From: SZAS-79 sp963844255
GTDB taxonomy: Bacteria > Pseudomonadota > Gammaproteobacteria > Burkholderiales > SG8-39
NCBI GenBank assembly: GCA_963844255.1
Contig: CAWJNP010000023.1
Span: 84,306-148,305, forward strand
Direction of reading: 5' to 3'
DNA length: 64,000 nt
How positions within the stretch are numbered: position 1 is the first letter of the stretch; each line of letters opens with the position of its first letter. A model generated the notes under the pieces. That model was not told the origin of the DNA and searched no databases. It worked only from the letters and a program-made list of their open reading frames with translations. This document shows positions 51,254 to 59,205 of the stretch, in pieces. The translations under genes were made by a program, and so were the position numbers.

Positions 51254-52132
51254 TCATTCGCAAATTTGCAGGACGAAACCACCGGTTTCACCGGGTCCGA
51301 CAAACCAGTGTTGTCCCGAGCGCCGAACCGGAACCCCATTGTCCTCCATCGTCTTCGCGGCATGCGCGCGGCTTGCGAACCGGACTCTGACGCCAGCGAA
51401 ACAGGCAGGCGCAGGCGGCGCCCACCCATAGGCGGACGCGAAGTCCTCCGCGCCATGTACGTATATCGACCCGCCGCCGGGCGGCGAGAAGGCCGGCACA
51501 CCGTCCGGGCCTTCGACTCCCGGTTGCCCCAGGATCGCCCCGATCCGTGCGCGCTGCGCGGGAAGATCGCTCGCGCAGAGCATGACCGCTTCAAGTGCCA
51601 GGGCCCCGTTCGGATGGGACAGGTAGCGCGGCTGCCAGAGGTACTCCGGCGTCTGGTGCTCGAGAATGATGTAACGGCCTTCGGGATAGTGTTCGTCGCG
51701 GCTGAAGATGTTGCGAAAGGCCATCGTTCGCTCGACACCGTCCACGTCGAGTTTCCGCGCACGCTGCACCGGCGGATTCAGGCTCTTTCGCAAGGCGGCG
51801 CTGCGTGCCGAAAATTCGGCGTAAGCAGCATCGGCATCCGGTACACGCAGCGCGAGCAGATGCAGTCCTTCAAAACGGGAGAGGAATCCTTCCCACGGGT
51901 TGAAGCACGCTTCGTCCACAATGCCGATGAGTTCCAGATACCCTTGCGCGAAGATCGCACAGCGATTGGCAGTCGCCCACGGACCTTCTTCCTCCCGGTC
52001 CGGCATCCTGCCTCGCTGGCGGCTGCGTGGTGAAAGTGCGAAGCCGAGTTTTTCCCAACGCGCGGCACCGGCCGCGAGGTCGCGCACGATCGCACCGGCG
52101 TGGTCGAGCGAAAGTCGGACCGGCGAGGCCAT
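51254..52132 (-). CDS. VOC family protein, glyoxalase-like domain (copy 1)
   Basis: This is a 292-residue paralogue of the downstream VOC protein. Matching positions: SLDHAGAIVRDLAAGAARWEKLGF, NRCAIFAQGYLELIGIVDE and LSHPNGALALEAVML. Both keep the first-half His and Glu, so both may bind metal. It follows the acyl-CoA ligase stop directly with no spacer, which implies co-translation. The two copies may form a heterodimer or handle two stereoisomers; this is speculation. Confidence 0.87.
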   Translation of the reverse strand: MASPVRLSLDHAGAIVRDLAAGAARWEKLGFALSPRSRQRGRMPDREEEGPWATANRCAIFAQGYLELIGIVDEACFNPWEGFLSRFEGLHLLALRVPDADAAYAEFSARSAALRKSLNPPVQRARKLDVDGVERTMAFRNIFSRDEHYPEGRYIILEHQTPEYLWQPRYLSHPNGALALEAVMLCASDLPAQRARIGAILGQPGVEGPDGVPAFSPPGGGSIYVHGAEDFASAYGWAPPAPACFAGVRVRFASRAHAAKTMEDNGVPVRRSGQHWFVGPGETGGFVLQICE

Positions 52133-53641
52133 TCAGCCGCCGGCGCCGGGCGGTTCGCGCCAGAGTTCTTTCGCGCGCGCCTTGAGCAATTTACGGTCGA
52201 TCTTGTTGGGTCCGGCCAGCGGAAGCGCTTCCATGAATTCGACCTGGCGCGGGTGCTGGTAGGCCGGGGCATGGGCGAGCGCGTACTGCTTTACGGCGGC
52301 TTCGTCGAGGGCAGTGCCCGGACGCCGCACGATGAACGCGAACGGCTTTTCGCCCTTGAGCTCATCGGGTACCGGAACCACGCAGGACTGTGCAATGTCC
52401 GGGTGGCGTTCGAGCACGTGCTCGACTTCGCCCGGATAGATGTTTTCCCCGCCGCAATTGAACATGTCGTCCGCGCGGCCGATGAAGTAGTAGGCGCCAT
52501 CCGCGTCGCGGCGAAACACGTCACCGGACACGTACCAGCCTTCCGGGGTCAGTGCTTCGCGCGACTTTTCCGGCAGGTTCAGGTAGCCGGTCATGGTGGC
52601 CGGCGTGTGATGCACCAGCACGCCCTCGTCGGTGTCCCGCCCCTCGGCGTCGACCAGGCGTACCTGCACGTCGGGCAGCGGCCAGCCGAGTGCCATGTCG
52701 GGTCGCTTGCGTCCGTCGGGATGCGGACCGAACACGACCGGTCCCGCCTCGGTGGTTCCATAGGCATTCATCACGGTGGCGTTCGGGAACAGATGGCGCA
52801 GGTCGTCGATCAGCTTCTGTGTGGTCGGTGCCGAGCCCATGCGCACGATGCGCACCGAACCGAGGTCGGTTCTCGCGAGCGTTTCCTTCTCGCGCACCAT
52901 CATTGCCAGCATGGTCGGCACGGAGGTCAGCCAGGTCACGCCGTAGCGCCCCACCGCTTCGATATATCGGCGCGCGTCGAACTGCGGCAGCAGAACCATG
53001 CTGGCGTGCGCGGCGAATACGAACTTCGAGGTGCCGAGGGCATTCATGTGGAACAGGGGTGCGGCGACGATCAACCGATGCTCACCCGGTGGGACCGTTT
53101 TCAGTCGCGACTCCACTGCCCAGAGATGGCCCGCGTGCGAAAGGGGCACGCCCTTCGGTCGGCCCGTCGAGCCTGAGGTGTAGAGAACCATCGCGATTTC
53201 GCCCGCGCCAGGCAGCACCGTTTCGAAGCTGCCCGGATCGAGCAGCGCATCGAACGCCTGGCCGAACTCCACGACGGGGAGGCCCGCCATGACGGCAGGC
53301 CGACGCTCCGCGTCGCAGAGCACCAGCTTGACGTTCGAATCGCGCATCACGAAATCAATCGTGTCGCGCGGGAATTTGTGGTTCACCGGTACCGCCACCA
53401 GCCCGGCGCGCATGATGCCGAAATAGGCGATCACGAACTCGGCCCGGTTTGCAGAGAGGATCGCCACCGCGTCGCCGCGCGCGAGCCCGCGCTTGAGCAG
53501 TCCCCTTGCGCACGCATCCGCGAGAGCATCGACCTCCCCGTGGGTGTATTCGCGGGGGTGCGCCCAGTCGAGGCAGTCGATCAGCGCGGTTTTTCCGGGG
53601 TCTTTGTTGCGATCCTGAAGATCGCCGAGATTTGTCAGCAT
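52133..53641 (-). CDS. AMP-dependent acyl-CoA synthetase/ligase
   Basis: This is an ANL-family adenylating enzyme of about 502 residues that activates a carboxylic acid as AMP ester and then CoA thioester. Motifs: the P-loop YTSGSTGRPKGVPLSH, YGTTEAGP, the hinge GWYVSGDVFRRDADGAYYFIGRADDMF, and the catalytic Lys in GPNKIDRKLL. ATG 53641 (MLTNLGDLQDRNKDPGKTALI) is chosen; a GTG-less upstream extension is not conserved. It is the first gene of the long minus-strand operon. The acyl substrate is unknown. Confidence 0.92.
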   Translation of the reverse strand: MLTNLGDLQDRNKDPGKTALIDCLDWAHPREYTHGEVDALADACARGLLKRGLARGDAVAILSANRAEFVIAYFGIMRAGLVAVPVNHKFPRDTIDFVMRDSNVKLVLCDAERRPAVMAGLPVVEFGQAFDALLDPGSFETVLPGAGEIAMVLYTSGSTGRPKGVPLSHAGHLWAVESRLKTVPPGEHRLIVAAPLFHMNALGTSKFVFAAHASMVLLPQFDARRYIEAVGRYGVTWLTSVPTMLAMMVREKETLARTDLGSVRIVRMGSAPTTQKLIDDLRHLFPNATVMNAYGTTEAGPVVFGPHPDGRKRPDMALGWPLPDVQVRLVDAEGRDTDEGVLVHHTPATMTGYLNLPEKSREALTPEGWYVSGDVFRRDADGAYYFIGRADDMFNCGGENIYPGEVEHVLERHPDIAQSCVVPVPDELKGEKPFAFIVRRPGTALDEAAVKQYALAHAPAYQHPRQVEFMEALPLAGPNKIDRKLLKARAKELWREPPGAGG

Positions 53642-53709
53642 GATGGTGTCGAAGATAGCGGAAACGGCCCGGCGCGTCCGCACTGGTTGCGAACCGGCAC
53701 GGTCTGGAT

Positions 53710-54303
53710 CTACGCGCCGGAAAGAATGCGGTTGACTCCTTCGGCAATCCGCGCCTGCGGTGCGCCGTAGATGTGCAGCGACATGGCAAACCCTCCGGAG
53801 CGGTTTGCGAGTCGGTGCACGAATCGCCCGTCGCTCGAATCACAGCAGGTCTGCCCGGGACGCAGCGCACGCGTCGCTACCAGTGCACCGGGTGCCGTCT
53901 GTCCATCCTCCCAGGGCTCGAACGTATCCTCTTCCAGCGTGCCGTTGTGCAGGCCGAGCGCACACCAGGTTAAATGTGCGTGAATCGGCGTGAGGCCACC
54001 GGGCGGCCAGACGAGGCCGAGCACGCAGAAGCGGCCGGCCGGATCGGCGTGCAGCAACACCCTGCTATAGCCGGCGCAGCGCATGACATAACGCATGCCA
54101 TCGAGCAGGCCGGTGTTTCCGATGTGCCGGTCGATGACTGCACGGGCTGCCAGGGCGGACCCCGCCCAGTCGGCCGGCGGCACACAGGCGAAGTTGTCCT
54201 CCAGGTCTCCCACGAACGAGCCGAAGGCGTCGGGCAGGGTGCCGGTGTGCCAGTTCTCCACGCCGGATGCGGAATCCGGTGTGTAGGAAAGTGCGGAATG
54301 CAT
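53710..54303 (-). CDS. Cysteine dioxygenase-like cupin (thiol dioxygenase)
   Basis: This is a 197-residue cupin resembling cysteine and 3-mercaptopropionate dioxygenases, which add two oxygens to a thiol with Fe(II). The facial-triad His residues are His108 and His110 in LTPIHAHLTWCALGL and His163 in GRFVHRLAN; a Cys sits at position 114. ATG 54303 is preferred over GTG 54339 because AAGGA lies eight bases upstream. It is transcribed away from the Lrp/AsnC regulator across an AT-rich gap, a pattern known for amino-acid responsive genes. Cysteine or another thiol could be the substrate. Confidence 0.85.
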   Translation of the reverse strand: MHSALSYTPDSASGVENWHTGTLPDAFGSFVGDLEDNFACVPPADWAGSALAARAVIDRHIGNTGLLDGMRYVMRCAGYSRVLLHADPAGRFCVLGLVWPPGGLTPIHAHLTWCALGLHNGTLEEDTFEPWEDGQTAPGALVATRALRPGQTCCDSSDGRFVHRLANRSGGFAMSLHIYGAPQARIAEGVNRILSGA

Positions 54304-54354
54304 GTCGGGTCCTTGCTGGAAAGGTAAGGCGGCGCGCACAGCAATAAAAATTAA

Positions 54355-54382
54355 ATTCTATAAATTGGCTTATTCTTGGTAA
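54355..54382 (-). promoter_or_regulatory. Candidate promoter of the thiol-dioxygenase gene
   Basis: On the minus strand TTACCA (-35, 54377-54382), 16 bases, TAGAAT (-10, 54355-54360), about 52 bases before the ATG. It overlaps the divergent regulator promoter. Confidence 0.45.
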
Positions 54383-54393
54383 GAAAATACCAT
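54365..54393 (+). promoter_or_regulatory. Candidate promoter of the Lrp/AsnC regulator gene
   Basis: TTGGCT (54365-54370), 17 bases, TACCAT (54388-54393). TGGTA (54377-54381) and TACCA (54388-54392) form an inverted repeat across the spacer and -10, a likely operator for autoregulation. Confidence 0.45.
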
Positions 54394-54406
54394 AAAATTA
54401 ATTTTA
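54393..54406. promoter_or_regulatory. 14-bp perfect palindrome TAAAATTAATTTTA, likely Lrp/AsnC operator
   Basis: This is a perfect palindrome in the only AT-rich stretch of this region, between a cupin dioxygenase and an Lrp/AsnC gene. Lrp-type sites are AT-rich dyads of about 15 bases, so binding by the neighbouring regulator is the simplest reading. Confidence 0.5.
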
Positions 54407-54442
54407 CGTGGTACAGGATATACAAAAAGGCGGGCGCAGCTC

Positions 54443-54904
54443 ATGGACGCGATCGACAAGAAGATTCTTTCCCTGTTGCAGGAAGACGCCACGCTGACCG
54501 TAAACGAACTCGCGCGCCGAGTCGGGCTCTCGCCGAATCCGTGCTGGCGGCGCGTGCAGCGGCTGGAGTCCGACGGCGTGATCCGAAAACGCGTTACGCT
54601 CCTGAATGCTGCCGCGCTGAACGCCGGCGTCACGGTGTTCGTGGCGATCAAAACCAGCCAGCATAGCGCGGCGTGGTTCAAGGGGTTCGCCAGGAACGTC
54701 AACGCGATTCCCGAGGTGATGGAGTTTTACCGCATGAGCGGGGATGTGGACTATCTTCTGCGGGTGGTGGTGCCGGACATCGCGGCCTACGATGCGGTTT
54801 ACAAGCAGTTGATCCGTACCCCGGGGCTGTCCGACGTGAGTTCGAGTTTCGCGATGGAGCAGATCAAGTACACGACCGCGCTGCCTCTGCAGTTCATCGA
54901 CTGA
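54443..54904 (+). CDS. Lrp/AsnC family transcriptional regulator
   Basis: This is a 153-residue regulator with an N-terminal winged helix-turn-helix (MDAIDKKILSLLQEDATLTVNELARRVGLSPNPCWRRVQRLESDGVI) and a C-terminal RAM ligand-binding domain (FVAIKTSQHSAAWFKGFARNV, and GDVDYLLRVVVPDIAAYDAVYK). Members sense amino acids and form octamers. It faces the thiol dioxygenase and is followed by the DUF2817 gene, so both are probable targets. A Cys-sensing role is plausible but not shown. Confidence 0.94.
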   Translation: MDAIDKKILSLLQEDATLTVNELARRVGLSPNPCWRRVQRLESDGVIRKRVTLLNAAALNAGVTVFVAIKTSQHSAAWFKGFARNVNAIPEVMEFYRMSGDVDYLLRVVVPDIAAYDAVYKQLIRTPGLSDVSSSFAMEQIKYTTALPLQFID

Positions 54905-54932
54905 GCGCAGGCCGCACTTCAAAGGAGCGTAT

Positions 54933-56021
54933 ATGCAGGGCAGATCGGTTTTTTCGTCCACCTACGTCGAGGCGCGGGGCAAGTTCCTCGACGCCGCACG
55001 CGCTGCGGGCGCACGCATTGAACATCATGCGCATCCTGCTGTCACGGGGCCGCAGGGCGAGGCCCTGTATCTGGACGTCGCCGTTCTCGGCCGCCCCGAC
55101 GCGCCGAACGTCATGCTCGTGGGTTGCGGGACACACGGCATCGAAGGCTACTCCGGGTCGGCGGCGCAGACCGCATGGATGCAGGGCGGGGGTGCGCAGC
55201 GGATCGGCTCAGACTCGAACGTGGTGTTTTTCCACGCGCACAATCCCTGGGGCTTTGCCCATGGCCAGCGAGTGACCGAGGAAAACGTCGATCTGAACCG
55301 CAATTTCGTCGACCATTCGAAACCCTATCCGGTGAATCCCGGGTACGCGGATCTTCATCCGGGGATTACACCGACCCGCTGGGACGCGGATGCGGTGCGC
55401 GGGGTTTTTTCCGCGCTCGATGCATTCCGACAGAAAAACGGCGAACAGGCCTTTTCAGACGCCTACAACGGCGGCCAGTACAGCCATTCGGACGGCGTGT
55501 TCTTTGGCGGGCATCGCGCGCAGTGGGCGAATGGCGCGTTTCGCGAGGCGGTGCGCAGGCACGCCGGACACGCACGCCGTGCTGCGCTGATCGATCTGCA
55601 CACGGGGATAGGACCCTACCTTGACCATGTGTTCCTGTGCTTTCATCCGCCCGGATCTCCCGCGTACGAGCGCGCGCGGGCGTGGTGGGGAGAGCGGGCG
55701 GTCAATCGACAGGGTTCGACGCACAAGGCGGTCGCCGAGTACAAGGGTCTGCTGGTGGACGCGTTCCAGTCCGAACTGGCGCAAGCGGAGACGACCGCGG
55801 TCGTGATCGAGTTCGGCACCCGCTCGCGGCAGGAGATGCAGCGCGCCAATCTTGCGCTACGCTGGTTGCGGTGCCACGGAGGCGACGATCCGGCGCTGGC
55901 GCAGGCCGTCCATGCAGACTACGTCGAGGCTTTTTACCCGAGCGCACCGGAATGGCGCGACGCCGTGCTCGAGCAGTCGCGTGTGTTTCTCGATCAGGCT
56001 GTGGCCGGCATCTCGCGCTGA
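54933..56021 (+). CDS. DUF2817 domain-containing protein (M14-like zinc peptidase fold)
   Basis: This is a 362-residue member of DUF2817, related to zinc carboxypeptidases. The probable zinc set is His and Glu in VGCGTHGIEGYSGS and His in ALIDLHTGIGPYLD, with a possible catalytic Glu in VVIEFGTRSRQEM; NPWGFAHGQRVTEENVDLNRNF is the family signature with the substrate-binding Asn-Arg. There is no signal peptide. It probably hydrolyses an amide or acylated amino acid in the cytoplasm. AAAGGAG lies six bases before ATG 54933. It sits 28 bases after the regulator gene. Confidence 0.88.
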   Translation: MQGRSVFSSTYVEARGKFLDAARAAGARIEHHAHPAVTGPQGEALYLDVAVLGRPDAPNVMLVGCGTHGIEGYSGSAAQTAWMQGGGAQRIGSDSNVVFFHAHNPWGFAHGQRVTEENVDLNRNFVDHSKPYPVNPGYADLHPGITPTRWDADAVRGVFSALDAFRQKNGEQAFSDAYNGGQYSHSDGVFFGGHRAQWANGAFREAVRRHAGHARRAALIDLHTGIGPYLDHVFLCFHPPGSPAYERARAWWGERAVNRQGSTHKAVAEYKGLLVDAFQSELAQAETTAVVIEFGTRSRQEMQRANLALRWLRCHGGDDPALAQAVHADYVEAFYPSAPEWRDAVLEQSRVFLDQAVAGISR

Positions 56022-56026
56022 TCGGC

Positions 56027-56812
56027 CTAGGGTTTTGCCAGAAACCCGTCCAAGGCCTTGTTGAACGCTTCAGGCTGCTCAATGTTCGAGATGTGCGCTG
56101 CGGGCGACAGGACGGTGAGTTTCGAGCCGGGCGCGTTTTCGTGGATTTCCCTTGCCATGGCAAGCGGGGTGCCCATGTCCTGTTCGCCGACGATGACGAG
56201 GATCGGGCAGGTGATTTCTTTCAGCCGATGGGTCAGGTTGATTTTCGGGATCGCCTGGCAGCAACCCGCATATCCGGCCACCGGGGTTGCCGCGATCTGG
56301 GCGGCGATCGTGGCCACGGTGGCGGCTTGCTGCTTGCGGAACGGTTCGGTAAACCAGCGCGCCAGCGTCGGCTCGACCAAGGCTTGCATGCCCTGCGTCT
56401 GCGCGATCTTGATACGGTCGGCCCACAGGGCGGCGCCTTCTGCAGGGTAACGGCTGGTGGTGTCGGCCAGCGTCAGGCTCTGGAATACGCCGGGATGCTT
56501 CAGCGCGTAGGTCTGGCCGATCATGCCTCCCATCGACAGGCCGCAGTAGTGCGTCTTCTCGATATGCAGGAGTTTCAGCAGTCCATCGAGATCGTCCGCA
56601 AGCTGTTCCAGCGTGTAGGCGCCCTCTAGAGCATCGCTCTGTCCGTGGCCGCGGGTATCGAAGGCCAGCACACGAAATCGTTTGCTGAATTCGGCGATCT
56701 GCGGCGCCCACATCGCGCTGCTGCAGGCAAGGGAGTGGCTGAACGTCAGCCACGGCCCCTGGGTTCCGTGGACTTCGTAGTGGATTCCCGTTCCGTTGAC
56801 GGTCGCTTTCAT
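56027..56812 (-). CDS. Alpha/beta hydrolase, 3-oxoadipate enol-lactonase (PcaD)-like
   Basis: This is a 261-residue alpha/beta hydrolase with Ser in YCGLSMGGMIGQ, Asp in ILVIVGEQDMGTP and His in SPAAHISNIEQP. The overall pattern (GIHYEVHG at the N-terminus, VLAFDTRGHGQSDALEG, QPEAFNKALDGFL) is that of enol-lactonases of the beta-ketoadipate pathway. No other pca gene is near, so an unrelated ester or lactone substrate is possible. GGAGACAAGAGA precedes the start. Confidence 0.85.
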   Translation of the reverse strand: MKATVNGTGIHYEVHGTQGPWLTFSHSLACSSAMWAPQIAEFSKRFRVLAFDTRGHGQSDALEGAYTLEQLADDLDGLLKLLHIEKTHYCGLSMGGMIGQTYALKHPGVFQSLTLADTTSRYPAEGAALWADRIKIAQTQGMQALVEPTLARWFTEPFRKQQAATVATIAAQIAATPVAGYAGCCQAIPKINLTHRLKEITCPILVIVGEQDMGTPLAMAREIHENAPGSKLTVLSPAAHISNIEQPEAFNKALDGFLAKP

Positions 56813-56827
56813 TCTCTTGTCTCCTTT

Positions 56828-58021
56828 TCAGATGCTCGCGTATGCAAGGGGGATGAACATTTCGTCGGCGGACATCCCGCCATGGTTCCCGATGTGAAGG
56901 TGGCGGGGCTCGCCCGGTAGCCAGTCCTTGACCGTGTAGGTGTCGCGCATCATCAGCACGAAATCGCCTGCGCGCTCTGCGATGTGCGGATGCAAGTCTC
57001 CGGTACCGAACCAGGCCTCATCCAGTGGAACGTGCCCGGCGATGACCACGGCCTTGCCCTCAAGCCATTCGGCGGCGCGGGCCGCAAACTCCCTTTTTCT
57101 TCCCTCGCGCACGTGGCAGAAGGCGATGCGCCGCTCGCCGGTGAGGGGGTGGGCCAGAAGATCCCCGAGCCCCGGGCAGGCTGACAGGTCGATCGCATTT
57201 TCGGCTGGACAGTCGACAAAGCCGTGGTCGGCTGTCAGGACCAGGGCCGTGTCCGTTCCCGAAAGACGCTGCACGAGATCGGCGTAGGCTGCATCGATAG
57301 CCGAAAACACGGCTGCGGTTTGCGGGCTGTCCACACCATGATGGTGCGCACTGGCATCGAATTCCGGATAGTAGGCATAGATGAATTTCCTGCCGCTGCC
57401 TGATTTGACTGCCACTTCTGTCTGGTCAACCAGACCCGCGAGATCATCATAGGCAAGCCGCGTGGCGCGACCGCAGAAATTGCGGTTGTAGATCGAATCG
57501 ACGATCGGTCGATACGAGACCACGAAAGACGCCGTGTCCAGCGCATCGAACAGTGGCAGGCCACGATATATCGAGGCCGGGGCGATACCGCGCTGCTCGA
57601 GTGACTCGCCCGCGCCGCGCGGCTTGAACGGCAAGGGGGCGGCGATGGTTCCGGCTTCCGGAAACCAGGTGAACCAGCCGGTCAGCCCGTGCTCGGCGGG
57701 CGAGAGGCCGGTGAACGAGGTGGTGATCGCGCTTGCCGTGGTCGACGGGAATACCGATGTCATCCTGCTGCGTACCCGTGCGGCGATCGCGCTTCCGGCG
57801 CCGTGGCTTTCGAGATAGTTGTATCCCAGCCCGTCAATCAGCAGAAGAACGACATTGCGGGCGGAGTGAAGCTCATCGGCTGGAAGTGCATCTAGCTCCG
57901 GATGGGATGGATTTGCGCCCCGCGCATGCGCGCAACTCGCAATCAGATTGAGCAGTCCGCCACCGCGATAATCAGGATAGATACGCGGTTCGATGCGTGG
58001 AGGTGTACGGGGAAACGTCAT
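56828..58021 (-). CDS. Alkaline phosphatase family protein (type I phosphodiesterase/nucleotide pyrophosphatase)
   Basis: This is a 397-residue metal-dependent phosphodiesterase or phosphatase of the alkaline phosphatase superfamily. The metal Asp is in VLLLIDGLGYNYL, the Thr nucleophile in VFPSTTASAITTSFTG, and further ligands are in EFDASAHHHGVD, LTADHGF and GNHGGMSADEMF. There is no signal peptide. The substrate could be a nucleotide, phospholipid or phosphonate. It lies 15 bases upstream of the PcaD-like gene on the same strand. Confidence 0.9.
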   Translation of the reverse strand: MTFPRTPPRIEPRIYPDYRGGGLLNLIASCAHARGANPSHPELDALPADELHSARNVVLLLIDGLGYNYLESHGAGSAIAARVRSRMTSVFPSTTASAITTSFTGLSPAEHGLTGWFTWFPEAGTIAAPLPFKPRGAGESLEQRGIAPASIYRGLPLFDALDTASFVVSYRPIVDSIYNRNFCGRATRLAYDDLAGLVDQTEVAVKSGSGRKFIYAYYPEFDASAHHHGVDSPQTAAVFSAIDAAYADLVQRLSGTDTALVLTADHGFVDCPAENAIDLSACPGLGDLLAHPLTGERRIAFCHVREGRKREFAARAAEWLEGKAVVIAGHVPLDEAWFGTGDLHPHIAERAGDFVLMMRDTYTVKDWLPGEPRHLHIGNHGGMSADEMFIPLAYASI

Positions 58022-58086
58022 GGGAGAAATTCAGGCCGGCGCCCATGCTAACCGAAATCCGCTTCCCGCCATCAATGGGCGCAACG

Positions 58087-58107
58087 GCGACGGCGTAACA
58101 CCGTCGC
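58087..58107 (-). terminator. Hairpin after the DUF3567 gene
   Basis: GCGACGG, seven bases, CCGTCGC: a perfect 7-bp stem starting 14 bases past the DUF3567 stop. No T run follows on the minus strand, so it may slow or pause transcription rather than end it. Confidence 0.4.
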
Positions 58108-58120
58108 TGTGCGCTGCAAC

Positions 58121-58363
58121 TCAGTGCAGGACGACTGGATTGGTCAGCAGTGCGTCGTAGTTTTCGAGGAACTCGTCCACGGATTCAACCGTCGGGCTGT
58201 CGGAAAACAGATGCAGCATCCGGGCACGCAAATTTTCCGCGACGTCGCCCTCGAAGAAGCCGCCACGACCGGCGGATTTGTCCACCAGTTCGATGCCTGC
58301 CCGATCCGGGAATTCGGCCATGTAGAAGTGCGTGCTGTCATAGAGAACGTTCATTGCGTCCAT
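58121..58363 (-). CDS. DUF3567 family protein
   Basis: This is an 80-residue protein of DUF3567, a family I know only from betaproteobacteria. MNVLYDSTHFYMAEFPDRAGIELVDKSAGRGGFFEG is the characteristic start and PTVESVDEFLENYDALLTNPVVLH the end. The start is ATG 58363, with AAAGGAG seven bases upstream; a second ATG at 58354 is in frame. The function is unknown. It supports a betaproteobacterial origin of the window. Confidence 0.9.
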   Translation of the reverse strand: MDAMNVLYDSTHFYMAEFPDRAGIELVDKSAGRGGFFEGDVAENLRARMLHLFSDSPTVESVDEFLENYDALLTNPVVLH

Positions 58364-58505
58364 TGCTGACTCCTTTCGGTTCCTTGACTCTTCCGCCGCC
58401 CGGCAGGGCCGCTGTGCAGGGATGCAAGCAATGTTTGTGCCGATCAGCCTCAATTCAAGTGCTTGCACCGTGTTCCATGACAAAACGGTCTCGCCTCGGT
58501 CGAGG

Positions 58506-58542
58506 TTGACAGGCACGGCCCCAATAGGTGGCATGTTAGAAT
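58506..58542 (+). promoter_or_regulatory. Perfect TTGACA and a TAGAAT, unusually far apart
   Basis: TTGACA (58506-58511) is a perfect -35; TAGAAT (58537-58542) is a good -10, but 25 bases separate them where 17 is normal. The ATG of the next gene is at 58578 with GAGGA in front. Either only the -10 is used, or a DNA-distorting activator shortens the spacing. Confidence 0.35.
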
Positions 58543-58577
58543 CCGCCTCCCTCCCTCCATCTCCGAGGAACACAGCC

Positions 58578-59135
58578 ATGCGGATGGAAGTTCACGTCCA
58601 TGCAGACATTCCGATACTCGAAGGCGTCGCGCGCAAGCAGTTGGAAATGGCGCTTTCGCCCTGGCTCGACTATCTGGATGCCGACAGCATGGACGACGTG
58701 AAGAGCCTCGAACCGGAAGAGCCCGGCATCGAGTATGACGAGCCCAACCGGATGCTCTATTTCTGCTGGACCGGCGAGATCGGGCGCAGTTTCCAGAAGG
58801 TGCTTGAGTCGGCGCTTGAGACGCTCGGACCCTATGCCGAAGAGGCGGTCGAGGTCGATGTGACCGTGTATCAGGACAGTGGCGAGCAGGAGGGACAACT
58901 CTTGTTCGTCGGGCCGACCGCGCAGGCAATCCACGAGGCGCAGCGTCGCTGCATGGTGGAGGATGTTTCCGCGATGCTGAGCCGACAGTTCGACAAGTCG
59001 CGTGTCGATGAAGCGCTTGCCGTGGTCAACGACCTGTTCGACCGCGACTGGAAGGAAAAGGCGCTCCAGCCTAAGAAGGCAGAGCGCGCGTTCGAAACCT
59101 ACATGCGCACGCCGAACCGCAAGAACCTGCACTGA
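58578..59135 (+). CDS. Conserved hypothetical protein (possibly DUF6806)
   Basis: This is a 185-residue acidic cytoplasmic protein I do not recognise with certainty; I recall similar proteins in betaproteobacteria under the DUF6806 label. It has no signal peptide or membrane helix. The N-terminal part (MEVHVHADIPILEGVARKQLEMAL) looks alpha/beta, the middle is rich in Asp and Glu (VKSLEPEEPGIEYDEPN), and the C-terminus is basic (QPKKAERAFETYMRTPNRKNLH). GAGGA lies eight bases before ATG 58578. It is followed by a strong hairpin terminator, so it is probably a single-gene unit. Confidence 0.8.
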   Translation: MRMEVHVHADIPILEGVARKQLEMALSPWLDYLDADSMDDVKSLEPEEPGIEYDEPNRMLYFCWTGEIGRSFQKVLESALETLGPYAEEAVEVDVTVYQDSGEQEGQLLFVGPTAQAIHEAQRRCMVEDVSAMLSRQFDKSRVDEALAVVNDLFDRDWKEKALQPKKAERAFETYMRTPNRKNLH

Positions 59136-59150
59136 AAAGGCTCGCTTTCG

Positions 59151-59172
59151 ACGCCCCCTGTGCCGGGGGCGT
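59151..59172 (+). terminator. Rho-independent-like terminator
   Basis: ACGCCCCC, six bases, GGGGGCGT form a perfect GC-rich 8-bp stem, followed by TTGCGTTTGGGG. It lies 15 bases after the stop of the conserved hypothetical gene and before metY. Confidence 0.65.
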
Positions 59173-59205
59173 TTGCGTTTGGGGACATCCCGTTCAGGAG
59201 ATTCG

